64,000 bases of DNA from Camarhynchus parvulus (GCF_901933205.1 NC_044574.1:22801733-22865732); one strand, 5' to 3'; shown: positions 1 to 13,372, counted from the stretch's first letter. Notes: generated from the sequence alone by a model not told the origin. Numbers and translations are program-made.

Positions 1-3000
1 GGTCAAGGAATGGTTGGGTCTACTGCACTTCAGGGCTTTTCATATTTGCCTGCATTGTTGTGTGAGTTTGTAATAGAATAGAGTTCCCTAAAGCATTTTC
101 AGCCAAAATCCATTATTCCAAAAATTGAGCTGAAGGATATTTCTCTTTGAGACTGGGTTGGGAATCATTTGGACTATGAGTTTAGCAGACAAGGAGATAA
201 AGAACTTAACTCTCTGTAAGAAACTCTAAGGTAAGAAAACTTACACTTTCATAGAAACTTCTTTTAATAATGGTGTGTTTAAAGGAAAAAAGGTTTGCAT
301 TAGCAAATACTTGTGCCACTGCTACTCTTTGAGATAAGAACTGTTAACAAGGCCTGCATGAAATCACTGGCAATTAAAGATGAGTGGATTTTAGGATAAC
401 TAGTTTGAAATGCCACTGAAGAATTTGTGTTCTTAACAATGTGTGTTAAGTACTTTGTGAAGTATTTTGATAAATCTCTACACTAGAGACACCACCATTT
501 TCATCACTATTTTGGAAGCTCCAGTCTCTGTGAACCCCAAGGTAGGAAGTTCAGCAAAAATGTTCCTTAGGATTTTTTACTTCACCGCTTTCAACATCCA
601 GAATAATTTTCCCTTCTTTTTAGCTTGAGTTGTCTTTTACTTAGATGAGTTTACGCTTTTTGAAAGGCTGGGCAGTAAAAGTTTGTTTATGACAACATTA
701 ATTAATTAATAAATAATTCAGTGTGTGCATTATTTATTTTGCACATTACAATAGTCTCCTTGGCTTAGATATTTCCCATTTGTTGGCTGACGCCTGTCTC
801 TGAAAATGAGTTTCTAAATATCAATAATTCCAAATCTGTCTAGTTCCAGTAGCCTGCCTGATGGAAGATTTTATTTTGGTGAGATGGATAGTTTCCTGGA
901 CTCATAAGCACTAAGCACAGTGCAATCACCCTGCAAGGTTCTTGACATGAAAGCTCTGTGTGTGCTCTGCCTAGTTCCTTTTGATGTTTTGGTTAGCTCA
1001 CCCCAAATAATTGCTAGCTAACCTCATGCCAATATGGAATACAAAACATTTCTCTTTCTTTTCCTCTGAGAGCAATTTCTACTGCAGATTCCTAGGAGGG
1101 AAGCTTGGCCCCTCCATGAAGAAAAGTGGCTTGTATTTTCTACAAAATATGTGTGAAGACACAGGTCTTTGTGTCTGGTCCCCACTTGTGTCTGTTCCTC
1201 CCCTCCATATAACTTGAAGTCCACTTTGTGGTTCTTGCTTTTTCATCACAACAAAATTCATGTAAAGGCAGTGAGGGAAGCCAGTGGCTACAGTAAAGGA
1301 AACAAGTGGCTGAGAAAAAATTTTGGCTAGTGTAGAATGAAGTGAGAAACAGGAAAGTCATTGAGAGGAGAGAAGGGAGGAAAGCTAAGAGAAGTCACTG
1401 CTGTGACAGGGTAAGAAAAAGCTGAAATGTGTCCCTGTCACAACAATTGCTTTGGACATTAGCAGCCATCAGCCATGTAGTAGTACAGAGCAAAAAATGA
1501 AAACTGTGTTTTTTTAAAGTCCTAAATTACAGTTGCCATGTATTCCCACCAGATATTGATTAGACAGCCACTGTACCATCAATGCACAGTCAAGTGTTCC
1601 CCTCATGAGAACACATGAAACACCTGTTTAACACAGCTCCATTTTCCAATGCAGTTCACAGAGACTTGTCTAAAGGCTTACTGGACAAGTCTCCTCCTAA
1701 TATTACTTGTCTAGGAGACACTTCGGGCCTCTGAGATAAGCTATAACTCATCTTTTTCTTAGAGTGCTGTTTGATATCCTTCCAAGCCAGACAAATCTTC
1801 TTTAGCACAAACCTTTATGGCCTTTTTTGTCTGTACCCTGTAGACTCCACTCCATGGCTTGACTGCTAGCTCTGATATCTGATTTCCCCAGACAGTGGCT
1901 AATCCATTTCTACTTTCTTTAATAGTAGCTTTGATGTGTCTCCCTTGTACTATGCTGTGCTCTCATTTGTCATCCATCCAACCATCCATTACTGTCTGAA
2001 ATGTGGAGGCATAGCAATGTTTAGAAGTGTTCTCATCAGTTCCTTTGTGGTCCCCAGTGTCTCTGAGCTGTTCAATAAAATTTCCTTTACATTCTGTTTA
2101 GAATAGAAGTTTATTTCTCCATTAATCTTCATTTACACATCACTTTGAAACAGTAAAATCAACTGGTTCCCCTCCAGTCCCAGTACTATTATCTGCTTTA
2201 ATGTCACAGCATCAAAACTCACAAAGTTTTCAGCCTGAATGACTCTACTTCTGCAGTCTGTGTGTTTTGCTACATTATTCAATATCCTTTTTATCTTCCC
2301 TGCTCTATCAGCTTCCTGCTTTGCAAGTTTGTGTTTCAGTTTCCTCCCATTGTCAGTCCCTGCAGTCACATGTCTGGTCAATGATTCAGATATCACCTGT
2401 GAAGTCTCGGTCTTCCAGGATTTTGACTGATGTTCACCATATTCCTGCCACTGATGTTCCTCAGTCAATGAATGGAAGAAGTAGCAAGAGTGTTCAAAAA
2501 TCTGATTATCTCAAAGTAGTCCCTGCTTTGAATGACTTCAAAGCTGCTTTCTCAATTGCAGCATAAAAAACATTCCAAGCTATTAACAAAAGCTTAAACT
2601 GTCCAACTCTCCACAGATCAAATGTGCTCTCAGGGATTATAAAATGAATGTATTTATTTGAATACCACAGGATGCTCTGTACAGTAGATGATCATAACAT
2701 GATTTTACCATCCTATTACTATTTCTGTATTCTGAATTTGACATCATTTCAAAATTAGGAATCCATTTGTTGTCTCAAATTCTCCAGACTGTTCTTGACA
2801 AGAACATGCATGATATAGACATAACTTTTCTCCTTGAGGTATTGAATAAAGATATCTCCTTCTACTCATGTATAACACTGCTTTCTCCAAATTTTGCCAA
2901 GAAATTTTCTTGTGGCAGCAGCTAAGGTTGGATGTCCTGTACTTAACAGCTAAGCTGCAATTCATCAGTTCTACAGACTGCATTTTCATTATGCAGGGTC

Positions 3001-4750
3001 TGGAACAGCTCCCCACAATTCAGCATGTTTTTAAAACCCAGATCAAGAGAAAGGCAAGAAAATGAAGAGGTTTGTGTGTTGGTGGACAGAGGTGCTGATT
3101 TTTTTTTAGTTCCAGATTTTTTTACCATGTAAATGTTTAATGTGATCTTATTGATGAAATTATGGCCTGTCATCCTGCCAAAGCTTCTTGTCATGCAGAT
3201 ATGACAGTCCCTACCTTCAGCCAAAAGGGACACAAGATGGGCATGCTCAGCAGCTGGCAGAAGCAAGCTCTCAATTATTAGAGAAACTGAATGTCTCACA
3301 GTGCTCCTTGCCAAGCAGCCACTACCAGGTGGTACAGTGACAGCTTCTGGGGCAATGCTGGTTGGCATGCACCACATACCTTGCCGAAATTTCTTTATGA
3401 TATTGCTTACAAAGGTGCTTTCTGATGCTCCACTATCATGACAGTTATGATAACTTCCTTACATCCCATCCATCTGCCAAAGCACCTCCCACTATCCTTA
3501 TTTTTCCTATTTAGTCTTAGGGAGATTTCAGGTGGAATTGCTTTGAGTTTTCTCCACTGACAAGATGGACATGCAGGCATTTCCAGGGACCATCAGCAGA
3601 GTTAATCTATGCCAGTAACTTCAGTGACTGCTCTTATTTCTGTGAGGTCTGAAAGGGTTTTAAGCGTATGATTTTCCTCACTAAATGCCCCACTCAGGAC
3701 TGGATTTCACAACTTATCACAGTGTGAAGCTGCATGAGAAAGCCTGGCTGGGAGAGCCACCACTTCCCTGGGCTATAGCTCAATGTAGATAAGACCAGCC
3801 AGATCTTTACACAAATATCTGGTGGGTGCTCCTCAGAAACACAGGACTACCGTTCCAGAGGTGACCACAAGTGCAGAGATTTAACCTGAGATATTGCTAC
3901 AGCGTTCATCTCCAGCTAAGCTTGCTTTGCAAGGAGTTCCAGCCTGGGATGTCTGAGCCAGAGCACAGCTCCTCCCTCGCCATTGTGTAAGGGGAAGGAA
4001 GGACACGTGCACTGGGTGTAGCATGTGGCACCATGTCAAGGATGGAGGGTGAGGATTCTGTCAGGTGTGGGAGCAGAGGAGGCAGGCTGAGAGGCTTCCC
4101 CAGGGCATGAGAAAGGTGAAGGCAGGAGGAAAGCATGGCTTGCCTGGAGACTAATGGAAGGTAGAACTTTAGTATATACTTATCCCAACAACTATTTCCA
4201 TCTTAAACAGCCTGAGCTACATCTAGCAAAGAGGTTTTTGTCTGTGTGCTGTGGGAAAACACATGTAAAGGCACTGCTGGTTACAACTGCCTTATCAATG
4301 TTTTCATTTAAAGGATGTGAATTGACTGGCTGCAGAGGAAATGTGAAGGGATGCTCACAAGGGAAAGGCTCTGCTCACTGTGTGAGCATATGTTTATTTA
4401 GAAAAGGTATGAAAATGTATTTCAGTTATTGGTAAAAATTAATTTCCATCATATGAAGTAAGACAAATCACCTGCTTTTTCTAAGTGGTCAGGTCCTGAG
4501 CTTCTCCTGAGGCATTTCTCCCTTGGGAATCTCCCGGGAAGTCTCCTTCCACCGGGGCAGTGTGCTCAGGCTGTTAGCACCTTTTAGGAGGCCACCTTCC
4601 CTCAGCACCAAGTTGGACTGGTTTGTTCCACACCTTTGTTTTGGGGTGAACCGAGGCTGCTGAAGCTGAGGGCTGGCACTGCTCTCTGTGTCACTGTCTC
4701 ACGCCAGTGTCACACTGATGTAATGAGGCCTCCGCCGGGGTTCGGGCTGC
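1..4750. other. Noncoding stretch, no gene recognised
   Basis: AT-rich sequence without a recognisable gene or repeat family. On the minus strand a frame is open from about 3468 down to 2943 and contains a fair splice donor (CAAG|GTATGT) near 3374. Its translation shows no family motif and the frame runs straight through the donor. A second minus-strand frame at 2133-2468 is lysine- and glutamine-rich and also unrecognised. I regard both as chance or as remnants of a very old repeat. Confidence 0.5.
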
Positions 4751-4799
4751 CCCCGGCGGGCTGCAATGGATCCTGTCCCCGGCGGGCTGCAATGGATCC
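4751..4799. repeat. Short GC-rich tandem duplication, 26-bp period
   Basis: A unit beginning CCCCGGCGGGCTGCAATGG occurs at 4751 and again at 4777, with a TGT spacer, giving almost two copies. The surrounding 100 bp (about 4725-4800) is unusually CpG-rich for this part of the window but too short to count as a CpG island. Confidence 0.85.
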
Positions 4800-6330
4800 C
4801 GATAGCACAGTCCTGTTCAGCACAGCCTGTCTGAGTTCCCAAGCAGCTCCCAGCCGCAAGCCACCTTAGCAAGCTTAGGTGATATCAGCTCTTAATAATT
4901 ATCAGCTCATTTTATGATTTCAGCTCTTTGCTTGCTTAGTGCCTTAGGGAGACACGGGGAGAGAGAGGAGAAGGCTGTGTGAGGTTCCACAGGAGTGTCT
5001 TTATTGAATCTTCTGTGAAGGTTCTCAGGGACAGCTCTTCTGCCGAGCTGGACAAAAGTAGGAGTTTTGGTAGGATAGAGGAGTTTTAGAAATTGTCCAA
5101 TAGTAAGGGTCAAAAGGAAAGTGACCTATAGTCTTACAGAGAGGTAAGCAAGGGTCCGAGGGCAGGGAGAGGGGCTTCTAAGGTTCCAGTCATCATGACT
5201 CAGCATTTCCTATCTTAGGCTGCTGAACGCCAGGGAGGCCTTGCAGGCCCTCGGCCTGCTACACTGATGAGCGTGTGCTGGGTGTCCTGCTCTGCCACCT
5301 GCAAGGACAGTGAATGAGCATAACAGCACTGAGCAGTGACCTACACCTGCATCTGCTGACATCAGCAGGGATTCTCATGTTGACTTAGGGAGCAGATTCT
5401 CTGAAAATGCCACGTTTGTGTGTACTTTGCTGCCTCGTGTGAAATGGAGTGTGCGCTATAAGAGAGCTGCCCAGCAGCCTCTGCCAGCTCTCCTCAGCCC
5501 CATGCCACCAGGAGCCTGAAGCAATGGTGAGCCTTGCTTATGGGTTAGCCAGGTGGGACACAGGGTGGGGTGGGAAGCTGGGATCATTTTGGCCTGATGA
5601 ACCAGATCATCTGGATGCATTTCAGCAGGGCATATCTGTGCAGGTTGCTGCTCAATCCCAAGGCGACTGCCTGCAGCCATGCTCCAGTTTATCATGCGGC
5701 CTCTGACCTGGGTCAGATGTCTTCAGTGAACTAATGCCTCAGGCACACCCCTGCCTGACTTATGTGAACGTTGGACTGGGTGAGATCAGTGAGGGAAGGT
5801 AGTGTTACAGCATCATCGTGTTTTCATTTGCTGGATCCCATTTGCTTTATTCACCTGTCTTCTGCCATTGTAATTATGTTGTTTGTTTTGGAGGGGGTTG
5901 CTTTCCCAATCTTTGTCCTATCCCAGAAAATGGAACAGCTTTTGCTTCTGTTATGACGGTTTCAGAATGAACCTAAAGCATGGGACCATATTCTTACTTT
6001 TTTATCCAGGAAACCTTTCTATTGAGCCTAAAGTCCTACTCTTAAAGGAGTGGTAGGGAAAACAGGATCAAGCTCAGGTTTCCATTTCTACACATATTTG
6101 AAGAGCCAAACCCTATTTCTGCAGAAACTAATTACTTTAAAATGGCAACAAGTAAAAGTAGCAGTCAAATATATAAAATTTGATGGTAAAAGTCAGCAGT
6201 CAGTCAGTGTTACATAAGTGTCCTCATACATTTGAGAAACTCAGCCTGCCCTTTCTTGCCAGCCTGAAGGTTGGATGCCTCAAGAACCACCTCTGCAGTT
6301 GTACTTCAGCAGTAATCCCAAGGAGCATGT
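4800..6330. other. Noncoding stretch, no gene recognised
   Basis: Nothing supportable. A pyrimidine tract ending in CAG at about 5495 followed by GGTGAGCC at about 5525 looks like a tiny exon, but the 29-bp segment between them is not a multiple of three and has a stop in the frame that would fit the downstream phase-1 exons. Confidence 0.45.
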
Positions 6331-6402
6331 TTTCCTCTGGCTGGACTTTCAGTTTTTCCTCTGGTCAGACTCTCAGTTTTTCCTCTGGTCAGACTTTCAG
6401 TT
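6331..6402. repeat. Tandem repeat, 24-bp unit, about 3 copies
   Basis: The unit TTTCCTCTGGTCAGACTTTC plus CAGT recurs at 6331, 6355 and 6379 with a few substitutions. Because 24 is a multiple of three, one plus-strand frame reads it as an 8-residue repeat rich in Phe and Ser. Nothing else supports a gene here. Confidence 0.9.
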
Positions 6403-9400
6403 TTCTATCAGAGTACCTACCTTAGAGACTGGCTTCCTTCTGTGTATAAACACAGCACCTGATCTTGTGTGCTGCAGTGACAGAGTGACAGAAATGGTAA
6501 CACTGACATTTCCTTTCATAACTAAGCCATATGTTTCTTCTTGGGTTAAGTTTATCACATTTCTCCATTCATACTCTCTGACATGTCATGGAATGCCTTC
6601 TTATTACAGACAGGGAAAATGGCTCTGACTTTTTTCACAGGTATTAAGGTCAAAAGGGACCATGTTGACACCTCTGACAAAATACAGAACATAGAGTTTC
6701 TCTGAGTGAGTCCTGTATAAGGTCCAATAATCTCAAGAGGAAATAATGAAAAGGTTTCTAAAACATTCAATCTTGATATATGACTTCAGGTGGTGAAGAA
6801 TCTGTCCCAGTCCACAGTGAGATCCTCCGATTTTTAATTAACTTTGCAATTAAAATTTTGTACCTGAATTCCAATAGCAATTTTTCTAGCTTCAGTCTTA
6901 CATTGCCAGATCATACTGCTAGGTTCAGTAGTAACTACTGTGAAAAATGTTCTCTCCCCACAGAGATGGCGTTGCCCATTCTATCTTTGATAATCTGAAA
7001 TTACTTATCACCTTATATTTATTAGACTTAAAAAGGATGTTTTGTTCTTTTTTGAAGTCCTTTACAATACCTCTTAAGCAGCAAACTACTGGCTTTTGTC
7101 ACTTGGCAAACATAAATAAGGTTATTTGGGGCCTCTCCAGTTACCCTCTAGAGAATTTTCATACCAAAGGTCATCCTTAAAGCAGCTTATTCCTATATGT
7201 GGAAACTTAAATAATAGCTCTGCCTATTTATAGCTATGTTAAGTTTTCCATTTACTTCCATCTTGGTCTTGTGTGTAACCTCTACCATGCCTGCCATTTC
7301 TGAGCAGTGAGCACCCTGGGAATTCCTGTGACTGTGCCCTGAGAGAGGAATGCCAGGGCACTCCCACTACCTGGGGCATAAAACTGGCAGCACATATGAA
7401 GAAAAAAAAAAGGCTGCTTAGAGGGAGTCACTGAAGAGCAGGTGGGGTCTCTGAGCAAGTATGAATTAGACATGGTTTTCAGTTTTCTTCATTTCGGTCT
7501 CTCTGGTCATGGTAAGGTACTGTGTGATAAAGATGATGAATTGATTGATAATTGTTCATTTATAAAATCATATGCCTGAAAAAGGTTATGTGGCACTGGA
7601 CAAGGCACGAAGGGAGAAGCTCTTTCACATGGAGAGTGGGTGCCAGTGGCTTTAGGACTTCCGTGTAATGCAGGAGCATTTTGTGAGAGAAGAAAAGGGA
7701 GAAAAGTGAGAGATTCTTGACCCACTGATCATGCCTGCTCTTGGTATTTCCACTACAATCAATTTTGTCATATAATCCCTTACAGAGATTTTATGGCTTA
7801 GCCAAGGACAAAGTGACCCTCCAGAAGATGTTCCTGGTCACTCAGCTGCTGCCAGCTCTAGCACAGGAGCTATGCTCAGGTCCCTGCCCCAAGAGGTGTC
7901 CAGGAATGGAGAGCTTCCGAGTTCTGGGTTTGGCTCTACATCTACTGGATTTCCAAAGTCCCTGAATTTCAATCAGGAATAGCAATGACAGAGCTCTTAA
8001 GGATGGGGAAACAAACAGGGCTGGTTTGCCAAGGGCTTCAAGCCTACTTGTAAAAATTACATCATTGGTTTAGACAGAGTGCTGGAACCTGCCAATGTCT
8101 TGATAACTGATTAACATCAAAGAGAGATAGGAGGAGGTATCTTCAGTTTCTGCTGTATGTGAAACAGCCACCCCTATGCCAGAGGCTTTGAATTTTTAAT
8201 TCGCTGCCCTATCAACACCCAGAAGGGTGGGGCTGGGAAAGGTTTTCCTCAAATAGATCATCAGCAGATATGGCTGAGCTTGTTCTTGGAGGAGCCCTGC
8301 AAGGCAGGCATAAAGAAGGGGATAATTACTTCACAAGTCAAATGTCTGATATCACCACTTCCAAGGACAAAGGGAAGGCTTCAGAAATATGTGTAGAAGA
8401 AACGGTGGGGATGAAATAAAAGAGACTTTACAAATCTGGACCTGAGCCTGGAGGGGAGGAGGCCCATAACTCCCTCCCACTGAGCTAACATTGCCCAGTT
8501 GCATCTCTCTATACTCCCTTCCATGAACATGCATCAACTGGCCCCCCTCTATCTGGGTCCCAGCCCAGTCAAATGAACTCATGGTTTTCCTAGTTTGAAC
8601 CTCATTAGATACTCTTGCTTCCTTTCAATTCAGTCCACGCTTGTTCAGCCCATATCCACATAGTCCAGTGGTGCAGTCACAAGTAACCCTAATCACTGAG
8701 TCGTGTTCTGGTCCAGTAAAAACTGAGTTAATATATTTAGAAAATGCATCAGTGTAGCTATTTGCCTCAGAAAAAAAAATATGTTGGAACAATAAGGCTT
8801 TGGGGGGGAAATATTAGAATATCTACATAATTTTCAACAAAAAATCTCAAATCCTTAAAGGCTGCATGACTGCATGGTGGAACATTAGGACCTGTTTCCT
8901 GGTCTATTATCAACATTTTGGTCAGTTATCTCTAGTGCAGGGTACTGGACAACTGAGAATAAACTGGCTAAGGAGCAAACTGGAAAACAAATATCTGTAG
9001 CTAATATCTTACTAAGAACTTGTTTATATAGACAAAAATATATTTATTTACTAGCAGGTCATTTAAGGATACAACAACAAAGAATTTTGTTAAGAAGAAA
9101 GATTAGATTTATTTGGGATCATGAAAAATGTCTGCATTACCATAAATCAATGAGGAGACCTTGTCTACACACTTACTTGATTTAGGCTGAGATTCATAGA
9201 GCTGATGGCTAACATTTATTCATTACTGTTTTTCTTATAGGAAATCTGAAATAGGAAAATTAAGAAGGTCATTAGGGACAATAAGTGAATAAGGTTGATG
9301 TTTTACTTTAAAAAAAAAACAAACCCTAATGAGAAAGAGAGTAATTTCTCTTCCTGGAATATCACAAATAGTAAACTAGAACATGGTAATTTCAATTATG

Positions 9401-9726
9401 GGGACAAATTACAAGAAAAACTGTCACAAATCAAGACAACATCAGATTAATTACTAACCTGAGATCAAATAGTGACTATGTCTCTTTGCCACTAGAGGGA
9501 AATGTATAGATCAATTTATAGACTGTTTATCAGGAATGTTTTCATTTTGCATTGTAAACAAGATGGGTCAAAGCCTTGCCTGAATGATTTCTTTTCCAAA
9601 TGGTTATATGTTTTTAAGCAGAGAATTTTATTTAGAAATGAGAGCTGGAGACCTCATGGCATCTAAATCCTTTCCATGATTAATTGCTATTGCCGCTTGG
9701 AAATTAATTTCACAGACATTAATTTG
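6403..9726. other. Noncoding stretch, no gene recognised
   Basis: AT-rich DNA with short A or T runs. I see no exon with convincing splice sites and no repeat family I can name. Confidence 0.45.
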
Positions 9727-10050
9727 ACAGAATGGCTCAGGCTGGAAGGGATCACAGGGGTCATCTGCTCCAACCTCCCTGCTCAGACAGGGTCATCCCA
9801 CAGCACATGGCACAGGATTGTGTCCAGATGGTTCTTGAATATCTCCAGTGAGGGAGACTCCACAGCCTCTGGGCAATCTGTTCCAGTGTGTGATCACCCA
9901 CACAGTAAAGAAGTTCTTCCTCATATTCAGGCAGAACTTCCTGTGCATCAGTTTCTGCCCTTTGCCTCTTCTCCTATTGCTTGGCACCCCCAATAAAAGC
10001 CTGGCTCCATTCTCTTGGCACACTCCCTTCATGTATTTCTAGACTGTATT
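9727..10050 (-). mobile_element. CR1 LINE fragment, 3' end, minus orientation
   Basis: Read on the plus strand this is the reverse complement of a CR1 3' region: GGCTCAGGCTGGAAGGGATC, then 'GAGACTCCACAGCCTCTGGGC', 'CAGTAAAGAAGTTCTTCCTC' and a run matching the 'TGCCCTTTGCCTCTT' block. CR1 is the dominant avian non-LTR retrotransposon and is usually 5'-truncated, as here. The tail end faces low coordinates. The short open frames across it are artefacts. Confidence 0.88.
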
Positions 10051-10947
10051 TGCTCCACTACAACTCAACAGCCTTTGAACTTTATCTTACTTTTGCCACA
10101 TTGAACTCGCTTTCCTTTTCGAAATACAGAGTACTCTCCTTGGGACAGTGAGAAGGGTGCACTGGCCTAGGGTCAGCTCAATCTGCAGGGTTGCAGAATG
10201 CCTCTGCTCTTTTTCAGCTCTGGCATCAGCCACTGGCTGGGTCACTCAAGTAACCCCTCTATGACTTATATAAGCATATAAATCCCCATGAAATATAACC
10301 AAGGAGATTGTTTAAATAAAACACCACTACCCCTGCTGATTATTTCCATCTGAGTAGATTGACACATTGAGCAAATTCTTTTAAAATGTACTTCCAAGAT
10401 AAGCATATAAATACAGCTACTTTTAATGATTCTCAACATACAGCACCTTTCACTGACAGATTTTTTCCCAGCTCACCAAGGGCCCCAGGGAGCAAAAGGT
10501 CAGTATCCTCTTCCTTGTTCACTTCCCACACCTTGCTCTCCCCCAGGTTGCCGGGCTCCACACTTCACCCAGGCAGACACACTCCAGCTTCTGGGAACCC
10601 CCATGCCACAAGGAATTCCTGCTCTGCATGGGAATGGGTGCAGTGTCCTCAGAGATATGGCCTCTTGATTGGTTGGCAAGCTTGCTGGATGAACTTGAGT
10701 TAGAAACGTGTGCCACCAATACTGGCCCAGGCTCTTATTGCTCCATCTTGCTCAACTAAGATAGTGTTAGATCAACCATATAGCATATACAAAGTTGATT
10801 TTTAAAGTTGAAATTGGTTATTTTAAAGTCATGGCTATTCAGCAGGAGCAGTTTTGAGAGTAATAGTTTTGGGATGCTTGAGGGGTTTATTTTATTTCAT
10901 ACAGTATATTAACCCCATTGACTCTGGCTTCTTTACCTTATGGCACC
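10051..10947. other. Noncoding stretch between CR1 and LTR
   Basis: No gene or repeat identified. Open frames at 10386-10703 are proline- and serine-rich without any family signature. Confidence 0.4.
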
Positions 10948-11578
10948 TGTGCTGGTTTTGGCTGGGGTAGAGTAAATTTTCTTCACAGTAGCTGGTATGG
11001 GGCTTTGTTTTGGATTTGTGCTGATAACACAGGGATGTTTTAGCTCCTGCTGAGCAGTGCTGACACAGAGCCAAGACCCTTTCTGCTTCTCACACCACCA
11101 CACCAGCAAGTAGGCTGGGAGTGCACAAAAAGCTGGGAGTGGACACAGCTGACTAAAGGGATACTTATTCTGTGCCATAAGACATCATCCTCAACAGTAA
11201 TGTAGGTGGGGTCTGCCCTTTGATGACTGGCTGGACATCATTTGATTGGTGGTGAGGAATTTCACCTCCAATTAATGTTTCCATTTTTATCTCATCTTTC
11301 TTGGATTTTACTTTTCTATCTCTTTGTTCTCCTCCCATTCTGCCCTGCTGCTCTCCATTTATTGATATTGATTTTGCTACTATTAATTATTATTACAATT
11401 ATATTTATTTTAATTATGGGGTTGAAAAAAAACCATGTGGGTTGATATGTTTTTATATCAACCTGCAGGTTTTCTCACTTTGATCCTTCCTATTTCTTCC
11501 CCTATCTGGCCAGGGAAGGGGAGATGGGTGTGAATGACTGTGTGGTGCTTAGCTGCTAGCTGGAGTTAAACCACAGCA
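10948..11578 (+). mobile_element. Old solo LTR, avian ERVL-like
   Basis: The segment starts TGTGCTGGTTTTGGCTGGGG and ends GGAGTTAAACCACAGCA, the two ends of a common avian ERV LTR. Internal blocks such as AGTAGCTGGTATGGGGCT, TAACACAGGGATGTTTTAG, CACACCAGCAAGTAGGCTGGG and CAGGTTTTCTCACTTTGATC also match that LTR in order. Flanks GCACC and GTATC agree at 3 of 5 bases, compatible with a decayed 5-bp target duplication. No internal gag or pol sequence is attached, so it is a solo LTR. The part from about 11340 to 11460 is AT-rich and holds a small inverted repeat (arms GGTTGATAT / ATATCAACC). Confidence 0.85.
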
Positions 11579-12573
11579 GTATCACACCTTGGATGTTAAC
11601 TGGTGGAAAAAGCCCCTGTTAAGAACAGCCCTGAAGAGCAGAGCCATTGCTGTCTTTTGAAGGCCACTTAAGCTGGCCCTGCTTTGAGCTGGACTTTGGA
11701 CCAGCCGACGTCCAGAGATGCCTTCTGACCTAAAGGACTGTGTAAGAAGCAGTGCTTGCTGCAGTGAGATGGACAGCCTTACCACCTGTGAGCAGGAGAC
11801 TTTGGAGCCTTGGTAACCCTGTAACTCCATGATGTGGCCACATCACTGCTACAGACAGGTCATCACTTTTGCAGTGAACTCAGCCTTGGGACTAAGCCTT
11901 GTCAGGTTGCTCTCTCCCTCGTCTGCCTGAAGCTTTGTTTTACTGAATTTTGCTGTTGCAGCAATTTTTCTAACTAACCTAGTATCTACAGATAATTTAT
12001 TTATCATTGCATAATATAATCTCAGTTTTATATTGGTAGCCATGATAAGCAGCTTTTTAATGTAGAATAAATATTAATTAACAACTCTAATATAGTGATG
12101 TAGAGAAACATGGGTCTGATACAATAGCAGAGGCCCTGAGAAGCAGAGACACAGGGGATGGCATGGAGAAAGACAGATGTGGGATGATAAAGTATAGAGC
12201 TGCACTAAACTGCATTTAGGGAAAGCAGAATAAAGAAATAGTAACTCACCTATGCAGAAGGCATCATATATATTAAATTCTGATGTAATGTGATAGTGTA
12301 GACCAAAGAAGAAAAATAAAAGCGTGTAAGTATGTTAGCAAACTAACAAAAGTACCTTAGGTGGATCCCAGAAGGAGGAAGAAGAAACCAATTATATCAA
12401 AAAAACAATCTTCTCCCAAATAGGCACTCAGAGCCTGATAACTTGCTGTGTCACCCTCTCCAGTAGCTCAAAGCTGCTGACTTCAGGACTCAAAGGTGCA
12501 GCACAAGAGTGACCATTACCCTGAGAAAATGGATGTCTGCTAAGAACTGCACATGTTATGATTTCAGTTGTAT
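11579..12573. other. Noncoding stretch, no gene recognised
   Basis: No gene seen. The first 250 bp are GC-richer than what follows and directly abut the LTR end. They could be residual provirus leader, but I cannot find a convincing tRNA primer-binding site next to the LTR, so I leave them unassigned. Confidence 0.35.
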
Positions 12574-12865
12574 TGCAGAATCACAGAAACAAGAAGGTTG
12601 GAAAAGACCTCTGAGATCATCGAGTCCAAGCTGTGACCCAACACCACCTTGTAACCAGATCATGGCACTGAGTGACACAGCCAGTCCTGCCTTAAACACC
12701 CCCAGGGACGGTGACTCCACCACCTCCCTGGGCTGCCCATTCCAATGGCCAATCACCTTTTCTGGGAAGAAATTCTTCCTAAATGTCCAACCTAAACCTC
12801 CCCTGGCACAGCTTAGACAGTGTCCTCTTGTCCTACTGCTGGTTGCCTGAGAGAAGAGATGGACC
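12574..12865 (-). mobile_element. CR1 LINE fragment, 3' end, minus orientation
   Basis: Plus-strand text AGAATCACAGAAACAAGAAG, GACCTCTGAGATCATCGAGT, CACCACCTCCCTGGGCTGCC, CATTCCAATGGCCAATCACC and GTCCTCTTGTCCTACTGCTG is the reverse complement of a CR1 3' end. The two overlapping open frames of about 110 codons in it are translations of the repeat, not genes. Confidence 0.93.
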
Positions 12866-13312
12866 ATATCACTATAATTGAGACTTTGTCTAAAAAAATT
12901 ATCATTCTATTTCTGCAGTAATTAGATCTAGACTAATACCAATTCTAGAATCAGATTGATACATTTTCCATTATACTGAAAATCTTTGGATTTACTTATA
13001 TAAGGTATGTTTCCTCTGTGTCCATGAGCAATATTATGAGTGTAACATATTCATCAGTCCAGTTCAACTTATCAGCTGCTTAAGACCTTTAAAGGAATTC
13101 CTGAATCAGTGAAGATTTCGTTACTAGATAGTGTCAGCAAAATTACTTAAAAGCTTCAAAATCTTTAAAGAAAATAATTTAAATACATCTATTAGTTATC
13201 AGGCTCACTTCTCTGATGGCTGTGAATTCTACCATGAGCAAAAAACCTGGAAAATTAATTACTTTTTCTGTTTTGCTCTCTGTCTTTATTTGATAAACAC
13301 TTCTATTCCTAG

Positions 13313-13372
13313 GATAGAAATTGATTTAAAACAGCGAAGAAAAGGCATTGCAGATGTCCACATCTACCACAG
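13313..13372 (+). CDS. Candidate internal coding exon A, 60 bp, phase 1-1
   Basis: A strong pyrimidine-rich acceptor (CTTCTATTCCTAG|G, with a possible branch site in TTTGATAAAC about 25 bp upstream) and a good donor (CCACAG|GTGAATT) bound a 60-bp segment. It reads G + 19 codons + AG in one frame, IEIDLKQRRKGIADVHIYH, basic in the middle, with no stop. The length is a multiple of three and both junctions are phase 1, so the exon could be skipped without breaking frame. It contains one CpG in a CpG-poor neighbourhood. Joined to the next candidate exon (30535-30567) the junction codon is AGG (Arg). I do not recognise the protein. It could be a chance pair of splice-like motifs, and splice motif plus open frame over 60 bp is weak evidence alone. 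Confidence 0.4.

Noticed and set aside
2943..3468. About 175 codons open on the minus strand with a GTATGT donor inside
   Set aside because: The frame runs through the donor, no acceptor pairs with it, and the residues match no family I know.
5478..5524. A 29-bp exon with pyrimidine tract and GTGAGC donor
   Set aside because: Not a multiple of three, contains a stop in the phase-1 frame needed downstream, and has no other support.
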